11,544 nt of DNA from Treponema sp. UBA1798 (GTDB lineage Bacteria > Spirochaetota > Spirochaetia > Treponematales > Treponemataceae), in assembly GCA_002319875.1 (NCBI GenBank), contig DCFS01000296.1, positions 2,421-13,964 of the forward strand, written 5' to 3'. Both the position numbers and the translations under genes were made by a program. Shown piece after piece: positions 7,119 through 11,544 of the stretch. The notes beneath the pieces were generated by a model. The model searched no databases. It was not told the origin of the DNA and saw only the letters and a list, made by a program, of their open reading frames with translations. Position 1 is the stretch's first letter. Each line of letters begins with the position of its first letter.

Positions 7119-8222
7119 ATGAAAAAAACTTTATCAGCAGTTATATCTGCATTTATTTTCAGCAGTTCACTACTGACTTTTACCGGCTGTCAGGGAGAAA
7201 TTTTCAATTCGATACGGGAAGAAATAGAACTGGAAGATTCTACGGTAAGCGGAGATATCCGGTCGGTCGTAAGATATAACGAAAGCGGCACAGACTATCT
7301 GTTTCTTGATAACGGCGATATTTACTACAAACTGGCATCGGCAAGCTATTACGGTGCATGGACATCAGATGCAAACGCCCCGAATGATTATACGATCAAG
7401 GTAGCGGCGGACAGTACCTATCTGTACGCGCTCGGTATTACCTACGAAGAAGATTATGACGAAGGTGAAAACGTAATTCAGGAAAAAACACTGTACTACA
7501 AAAGCAGCGTAAGCGGGACCTGGACCGCAATCAAGACGATCTCATCCTCCACTTCCGCAACCCTTTTCTGTACCAATACACCGCAATCGGCAAACCGCTA
7601 CGCATTTATCAGAATAGGAGATTATGTTTATAAACTGGATGGGGCGACAGACCCTACGGCGACATCATCAAGCCTGACCTGTTATTCGGTAAGCAGCGGT
7701 GCAGCATCCTCTCTGACATTAGGTTCTACATCCTTTGACGCAACATCCTGTGTTTATTATGACAGCTGTATTTACTTTTTCAAATTACTGGCATCCTGCA
7801 CAAACGAGACGGCATCTACTGCTGCGACATATATGTACTATGCAAGCAGCGACACGTTCTATTATTCAAACGACGGATGGTCGTCATATAATACAAAGGA
7901 TATGAGCTGCGACGACATCAACTCCATCGCTGTTACGAGCAATTACTTCCTGCTCGGTACGGACAGCGGACTGCAGGAAGCATCGAACAGCAGCGGAGTA
8001 CCGACAAGTGATGCCGACGACGGAGACTTTGCAAACGCGGATTCCACGCTGAGTTCTACGTATAAAGTAAATGTCGTTCTTGCCGTTACACCGTCTGCCT
8101 CAATGACGGGAACAGATGTATATGGTTCTATCACCTATGTAGGCAGCAGCGTATCGGATTATTCAGACAATATAGGGCTCTGGGCATATTATCCGACCAG
8201 GGCAAAGTGGAACCGGGAGTAA
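7119..8222 (+). CDS. putative lipoprotein with propeller-like repeats
   Basis: A 367-residue protein of unknown function. The signal peptide ends in LLTFTGC, a spirochaete-type lipobox with Cys24 as the lipidated residue. The mature part is rich in Ser, Thr and Tyr. It shows repeated strand pairs of the type aromatic-x-aromatic then Gly-Asp-x-Tyr: YLFLDNGDIYYKL (60-72), YLYALGITYEE (101-111), FIRIGDYVYKLDG (163-175), CVYYDSCIYFFKL (211-223) and NYFLLGTDSGLQEAS (275-289). These suggest the blades of a beta-propeller, an inference from pattern only. Six further cysteines (151, 188, 211, 217, 227, 264) are unusual and may form disulphides. The ribosome-binding site AAAGGA lies in the 11-nt gap after the barrel gene. 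The stop codon lies inside a strong palindrome. Confidence 0.8.
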   Translation: MKKTLSAVISAFIFSSSLLTFTGCQGEIFNSIREEIELEDSTVSGDIRSVVRYNESGTDYLFLDNGDIYYKLASASYYGAWTSDANAPNDYTIKVAADSTYLYALGITYEEDYDEGENVIQEKTLYYKSSVSGTWTAIKTISSSTSATLFCTNTPQSANRYAFIRIGDYVYKLDGATDPTATSSSLTCYSVSSGAASSLTLGSTSFDATSCVYYDSCIYFFKLLASCTNETASTAATYMYYASSDTFYYSNDGWSSYNTKDMSCDDINSIAVTSNYFLLGTDSGLQEASNSSGVPTSDADDGDFANADSTLSSTYKVNVVLAVTPSASMTGTDVYGSITYVGSSVSDYSDNIGLWAYYPTRAKWNRE

Positions 8223-8254
8223 CCTCTAAAAACTGAAGTTTTTAGAGGTTACTC
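8217..8254 (+). repeat. palindromic repeat, copy 2 (lipoprotein 3' end)
   Basis: The core AACCTCTAAAAAC, TGAA, GTTTTTAGAGGTT is identical to the copy at 3091-3124 read on the minus strand. Here the arms continue outward as GAGT and ACTC, giving an 18-bp stem plus a possible G-U pair. The lipoprotein TAA stop (8220-8222) is part of the left arm. No U-tract follows, so it is not a textbook terminator, but it could protect the 3' end or weakly terminate. Confidence 0.85.
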
Positions 8255-8256
8255 TG

Positions 8257-8298
8257 CGGGAAAATCCGGGGCAAAGAATCCGGGTAATGATTTTCCCG
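8257..8298. repeat. 10-bp inverted repeat after the palindrome
   Basis: CGGGAAAATC (8257-8266) and GATTTTCCCG (8289-8298) are perfect inverted copies. An inner CCGG/CCGG pair lies around a G+A-rich loop. It begins 2 nt after the preceding palindrome. No T-run follows on either side. It may be part of the same compound intergenic element. Confidence 0.55.
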
Positions 8299-8318
8299 GG
8301 AAATGGGGTAATCACCAG

Positions 8319-8349
8319 CTCCGCACGAATAAACCCTCCGCACAAAAAA
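8319..8349 (+). repeat. dispersed intergenic motif, copies B1 and B2 in tandem
   Basis: CTCCGCACGAATAAA (8319-8333) is followed directly by CCCTCCGCACAAAAAA (8334-8349). Both match copy A at 30-46 and copy C at 9271-9287. They lie just upstream of the predicted promoter of the acetyltransferase gene. Confidence 0.55.
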
Positions 8350-8354
8350 CAGAC

Positions 8355-8383
8355 TTTTAAGAGTGACATAAGTATGCTATGAT
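8355..8383 (+). promoter_or_regulatory. predicted promoter of the GNAT/YoaP gene
   Basis: TTTTAA (8355-8360) and TATGAT (8378-8383) are 17 bp apart, and TG one base before the -10 gives an extended -10 element. The start of transcription is expected near 8389-8390, exactly where the next hairpin begins. Confidence 0.5.
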
Positions 8384-8388
8384 AGTCA

Positions 8389-8417
8389 GGGATATTTTAT
8401 CACCGGTAAAATATCCC
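8389..8417 (+). promoter_or_regulatory. perfect hairpin or operator at the start of the GNAT/YoaP message
   Basis: GGGATATTTTA (8389-8399) and TAAAATATCCC (8407-8417) are perfect 11-bp inverted copies around a 7-nt loop. The right arm ends 2-3 nt before the ribosome-binding site AGGAG, and the ATG is at 8431. As RNA it would be a 5'-terminal hairpin beside the ribosome-binding site; as DNA it is a good-sized operator overlapping +1. Confidence 0.65.
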
Positions 8418-8430
8418 TCAGGAGCCGGCA

Positions 8431-9204
8431 ATGTGCTATCTTACGATCAACCCGTCAAATATCGATAATGAACACATATGCTGTGCCATTTCAGACAAAA
8501 AATGTTCCAATGGTTACAACCTGAAGAAGGAATGGCTGAAAAAAGAATTCGGAAACGGCCTGGTCTTTAAGAGACTGAATGAACGGGCAAAAGTTTTCAT
8601 TGAATACGGACCGGCCGAAAAGGCATGGGTTCCGGTAACCGCTGTGAACTATATCATGATCGGATGCTTCTGGGTTTCAGGTCTATATAAAGAGAAAGGA
8701 CATGGAACAGCATTACTGCAGGAAGCAGAACAAGAAGCAAAAAGACAGGGTCGGAACGGTCTGGTAACGGTTGCCGGAATAAAAAAATATCATTTCATGA
8801 ACGATACGAAATGGCTGCAAAAACATGGATTCAGAATATGCGACACGACACCGGCGGGATTCTGTCTTCTGGTAAAAACCTTTAAGGAAGACATACCGCT
8901 ACCCCGTTTCAACGAAACAGTAAAAACAGGCGGATGTTCTGAAAAAGACGGATATGTTGTTTATTACACCAACCGCTGTCCTTTTACGGAGTACCATGTC
9001 ACCAAAAGTCTTATGGAAACTACCGTTAAACGAAACATAACGGTCAAAATCATAAAGCTCGAAACAATGGAAGCTGCACAACGAGCACCAACACCTGCAA
9101 CTATTTTTTCACTGTTCCATAACGGAAAATTTGTAACGACCGATATCAGCGTATGCATGGACAGCAGATTTGATAGAATCTGTAACAGTATTATGCATCA
9201 ATAA
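8431..9204 (+). CDS. GNAT N-acetyltransferase with YoaP-like C-terminal domain
   Basis: A 257-residue cytoplasmic protein of two parts. Residues about 1-150 form a GNAT fold, with the acetyl-CoA pyrophosphate loop KEKGHGTA (87-94) between the WVSGLY strand and a long helix, and the later WLQKHGFRICD segment typical of the end of GNAT domains. Residues about 165-257 match the YoaP-type domain: VVYYTNRCPFTEYHV with Cys183, then APTPATIFSLFHNGKFVTT, which resembles the cis-proline half of a thioredoxin fold. The acceptor substrate is unknown. The ATG at 8431 has AGGAG six bases upstream. It appears monocistronic, with its own promoter and leader hairpin, and is bounded on both sides by dispersed intergenic motifs. 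The family call is firm; the function is not. Confidence 0.85.
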   Translation: MCYLTINPSNIDNEHICCAISDKKCSNGYNLKKEWLKKEFGNGLVFKRLNERAKVFIEYGPAEKAWVPVTAVNYIMIGCFWVSGLYKEKGHGTALLQEAEQEAKRQGRNGLVTVAGIKKYHFMNDTKWLQKHGFRICDTTPAGFCLLVKTFKEDIPLPRFNETVKTGGCSEKDGYVVYYTNRCPFTEYHVTKSLMETTVKRNITVKIIKLETMEAAQRAPTPATIFSLFHNGKFVTTDISVCMDSRFDRICNSIMHQ

Positions 9205-9270
9205 ATCAGCGCCAATGCCGGTAAACGACGGAGATGCTGCACTCTAAAGGTATTGCAGGCGGTTCTTAGC

Positions 9271-9287
9271 CCCTCCATACGAATAAA
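9271..9287 (+). repeat. dispersed intergenic motif, copy C
   Basis: CCCTCCATACGAATAAA is a variant of the motif at 30-46 and 8319-8349 (GC to AT within CCGCACG). It lies in the 132-bp gap between the acetyltransferase and dioxygenase genes. No convincing promoter was found in this gap. Confidence 0.45.
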
Positions 9288-9336
9288 TCAGACAACTTAC
9301 ACTGATAACGGAACAAGAAATCAGGGAGGAAACTAA

Positions 9337-10107
9337 ATGACCAGAAGAATGCCGGTTTTATTTGTCGGACACGGTTCGCCAATGAACGCTATCGAACAGA
9401 ACGAGTATACAGAGACATGGAAACAGATCGCAGAAAAAATTCCGCGGCCGGAAGCAATACTTTCCGTTTCTGCGCACTGGTTTACAGAGGGAAACCGGAT
9501 TCAGACAGCGGTACATCCCCGCCAGATATACGATATGTACGGGTTCCCGAAGGAACTGTATGAAGTGCACTATCACGCAACTGGAAATAAAGCTCTCTCA
9601 GAACGGGTGATACAGCTTATCCGGAAAAAAATCATAACAGATGATTCCCGGGGAATCGACCACGGTACGTGGGCTGTACTGTGCAGAATGTATCCCCGTG
9701 CAGATATTCCGGTCGTACAGTTAAGTGTTAACAGAGGTGCGTCTTTTCAGGAACAGTATGAGACAGGACAGAATCTGCAGCAGCTGCGTGACAATGGAAT
9801 ACTTATTCTTGCAAGCGGGAATGTCGTACACAATCTTGCTATGATCGACTGGAACAAAAATAACGGGTTCAGCTGGGCAGACTCGTTTGACAACACAATC
9901 CGCGATGCTGTCCTTGCAGGGGATGTCCCGGCTGTCATACATACGGCTTCATCAGACACATCCGCCCGGCTGGCAGTACCGGCTTCCGATCACTTTGCTC
10001 CTCTGCTGTACGCTCTCGGAGCAGCAGAGGCTGCAGACACTGTCACCGTATTCAACAATTCGCGTACGCTCGGTTCCCTGTCAATGACAGGGTTTATTTT
10101 TGGATAG
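9337..10107 (+). CDS. ygiD: DODA-type extradiol ring-opening dioxygenase (LigB/YgiD family)
   Basis: A 256-residue member of the class III extradiol dioxygenase family, close to E. coli YgiD, a 4,5-DOPA extradiol dioxygenase. Visible landmarks are FVGHGSPMNA (9-18, His12), SVSAHWFTEG (43-52, His47), MYGFPKELYEVHY (67-79), GIDHGTW (106-112, His109), SGNVVHNL (160-167, His165) and SDHFAPLLYALG (217-228, His219). His12 and His47 have the same 35-residue spacing as the metal ligands His22 and His57 recalled for YgiD, with His219 as the likely third. Such enzymes use Fe(II) or Zn; the physiological substrate here is unknown, and an oxygen-using enzyme is odd in a presumed anaerobe or microaerophile. 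The GGGAGG ribosome-binding site (9324-9329) is strong. It is probably monocistronic. Confidence 0.93.
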   Translation: MTRRMPVLFVGHGSPMNAIEQNEYTETWKQIAEKIPRPEAILSVSAHWFTEGNRIQTAVHPRQIYDMYGFPKELYEVHYHATGNKALSERVIQLIRKKIITDDSRGIDHGTWAVLCRMYPRADIPVVQLSVNRGASFQEQYETGQNLQQLRDNGILILASGNVVHNLAMIDWNKNNGFSWADSFDNTIRDAVLAGDVPAVIHTASSDTSARLAVPASDHFAPLLYALGAAEAADTVTVFNNSRTLGSLSMTGFIFG

Positions 10108-10136
10108 TTAACAGATTCATTTCAACTTCCTAATTT

Positions 10137-10185
10137 TCTGTTATAACAGGATAAGATTTCCGCAATACCGGTAACAGATTTTTTT
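10137..10185 (+). terminator. possible intrinsic terminator of the dioxygenase gene
   Basis: TCTGTTA (10137-10143) can pair with TAACAGA (10172-10178), followed directly by seven T residues (10179-10185). The 28-nt loop is long and poorly structured, and the left arm is also part of a local palindrome, CTGTTATAACAG (10138-10149). The T-run makes termination plausible, but the stem is weak. Confidence 0.4.
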
Positions 10186-10218
10186 CTCCCCTGTTTGGAA
10201 TATGTTACAGTCGGACAA

Positions 10219-10242
10219 CCTGTATACCGGACCGGATACAGG
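10219..10242. repeat. inverted repeat upstream of the beta-helix gene
   Basis: CCTGTAT (10219-10225) and ATACAGG (10236-10242) flank CCGG-A-CCGG, making the whole site almost a perfect palindrome apart from one bulged A. It lies 33 bp before the ATG at 10276 and could be an operator or a leader hairpin. No clear promoter boxes were found around it. Confidence 0.45.
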
Positions 10243-10275
10243 GATGCCGATTGCTTGTTTTTTACAGGAGCATAT

Positions 10276-11544
10276 ATGAAAAAATCAGTAAAAGGAAACA
10301 TACTGCTGTTCTGCGCAGCTGTATTTGCATTACCGTTTTCGCTTTGCGCAGGTGGTACGAAGGACACCAATACAAGTTCCGGGACTGCGGCACAGCCGCC
10401 ACAGGGCGGACAGCCTCCCGATATGAATGGTACCATAAATGGCAGCATGATGGGCGGCGGTCCGGGAACCCCCGCCGGTTTTGAAGAAAAAACAGCCATA
10501 CTGACTGCTGTTCTGGAGACAGACGGAAAAAATCAGGCGAATCTGGAAATCAGCGGCAAAACATTACAGGGCATCGGGCCAGACCAGAATGTGCTGCTGG
10601 CTCTGAATAAGGGAAATCTGTCTGTCTCAAAAGTAATACTCTATAAAACCGGGGATTCTTCAGATCCTGACCAGAGTAACTTCTCCGGTTTGAATGCAGT
10701 AGTTGTTTCAGAATCAGGAAGCACGGTTACACTCCAGGATGTAACAATCAATTCTGATGCGGAAGGAAGCAATGCCATATTTTCCACAGGCGACGGCTCC
10801 GTTATTCAGGCAAAACAAATAACCATTCATACAAAGGGGAATTCATCACGGGGACTTGACGCTACATATAACGGAACGATCACTGCAGATACCGTTGATA
10901 TCACTACTGAAGGAGCCCATTGTGCGGCACTCGCCACAGACCGCGGAGAAGGAACCATTACCGTTAACGGGGGTACCGTACGGACATCCGGAGAAGGTTC
11001 TCCTGTTGTCTATTCGACGGGAATCATTTCCGCATCTAACCTGGTAGGGACTGCGGATGGTTCTGAAATCGCTGTCATTGAAGGAAAAAATGCGATAACG
11101 CTTGATACCTGTCACTTATCCGGATACGGCGATCACGGCATCATGTTATATCAGAGCATGTCCGGAGATGCAGGAAAAGGAACAAGTGTACTGACTGTAC
11201 GGAATTCCGATCTGCACAGCTATGCAAAAGGACCGTTCTTCTATGTCACCAATACACGGGCAAAGGTATATATATCAAATACCAAACTGACGTGGCCTGC
11301 GGAAATCCTTATTCAGGCATCAGGGAATGACGGCAGCAGGGGATGGGGAAAAACCGGAGAAAACGGCGGAACCCTCGAATTTACTGCTGAAAAACAGCAA
11401 CTGGCAGGTGATGTCTCCTGCGACGAGACAAGTTCCGTACAGCTGCTGTTCAGACAGGATGTTTCCTATACCGGTGCTATAGACAGAGAAAAAACAGGAA
11501 AAGTTTCCATTAATCTGGACGCGCAGTCAGTCTGGACCGTAACG
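10276..11544 (+). CDS. secreted beta-helix-like protein, 3' end outside the window
   Basis: Open for 423 codons to the last base, so the C terminus is missing. Residues 1 to about 25 form a signal peptide ending FSLCAGG. Cys could be lipidated, but Leu just before it is a poor lipobox, so signal peptidase I cleavage after CA is equally likely. Residues about 28-68 are a low-complexity Gly/Pro/Asn/Met linker (QPPQGGQPPDMN, SMMGGGPG). From about 70 there are short repeating strands with Gly/Asn turns (GNLSVSKVILY, GSTVTLQDVTIN, GSVIQAKQITIH, GTITADTVDITT, GTITVNGGTVRT), the pattern of a right-handed parallel beta-helix, as in pectate-lyase-like and adhesin-like proteins. No catalytic motif is recognised. 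ACAGGAG precedes the ATG. A surface or periplasmic adhesin or carbohydrate-binding role is only a guess. Confidence 0.75.
   Translation, partial: MKKSVKGNILLFCAAVFALPFSLCAGGTKDTNTSSGTAAQPPQGGQPPDMNGTINGSMMGGGPGTPAGFEEKTAILTAVLETDGKNQANLEISGKTLQGIGPDQNVLLALNKGNLSVSKVILYKTGDSSDPDQSNFSGLNAVVVSESGSTVTLQDVTINSDAEGSNAIFSTGDGSVIQAKQITIHTKGNSSRGLDATYNGTITADTVDITTEGAHCAALATDRGEGTITVNGGTVRTSGEGSPVVYSTGIISASNLVGTADGSEIAVIEGKNAITLDTCHLSGYGDHGIMLYQSMSGDAGKGTSVLTVRNSDLHSYAKGPFFYVTNTRAKVYISNTKLTWPAEILIQASGNDGSRGWGKTGENGGTLEFTAEKQQLAGDVSCDETSSVQLLFRQDVSYTGAIDREKTGKVSINLDAQSVWTVT

Noticed and set aside
8217..8417. CRISPR-like array
   Set aside because: The inverted repeats in this gap differ from one another and there are no regularly spaced direct repeats with unique spacers.
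10122..10499. 125-codon minus-strand frame opposite the beta-helix gene start
   Set aside because: It overlaps the signal peptide and Gly/Pro linker of the rightward gene. Its Pro/Gly-rich look is a reflection of that low-complexity stretch.

Overview
The window looks like chromosomal DNA from a host-associated spirochaete, most likely a Treponema. The main grounds are a class I (archaeal/spirochaetal-type) lysyl-tRNA synthetase, treponeme-style relaxed lipoprotein signals, and a folD gene divergent from a small beta-barrel outer-membrane protein, an arrangement I associate (from memory, unchecked) with the T. pallidum folD region. Base composition appears intermediate by eye (mid-40s % G+C, not computed). 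No tRNA, rRNA, CRISPR array, transposase or phage gene was seen.

Layout. Positions 1-6350 are read leftwards in two probable transcription units plus lysS. The first is folD-folE2-miaB (6350 to 3251), three genes joined by two 4-bp ATGA stop/start overlaps. The second is a lapA-like two-TM protein followed by a SPOR-domain periplasmic protein (3069 to 1782, 8-bp overlap), with its own promoter and a strong palindrome at the very start of the predicted transcript. Next comes lysS (1705 to 107), with its own promoter, almost no leader and a good intrinsic terminator at 56-98. Positions 6511-11544 are read rightwards: a small outer-membrane barrel and a Cys-containing lipoprotein (11 nt apart, probable operon), a GNAT acetyltransferase with a YoaP/thioredoxin-like C-terminal domain, a DODA-type (LigB/YgiD) dioxygenase, and the first 423 codons of a secreted beta-helix-like protein cut by the window end.

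How the genes relate. folD and folE2 act in one-carbon/folate and pterin metabolism. FolE2 also feeds the queuosine tRNA-modification pathway, and its partner miaB modifies tRNA, so the operon plausibly couples pterin supply to tRNA modification (inference). The lapA/SPOR pair, the barrel, the lipoprotein and the beta-helix protein are all envelope proteins.

The less ordinary content is intergenic. One 30-bp palindrome core occurs twice, 5.1 kb apart, with different but self-complementary flanks. A separate CCCTCCGCACGAATAAA-like motif occurs four times, always between genes. Perfect or near-perfect hairpins sit exactly at the predicted transcription starts of two genes. I found no clear new defence or mobile system; the repeats and leader architectures are the best leads.
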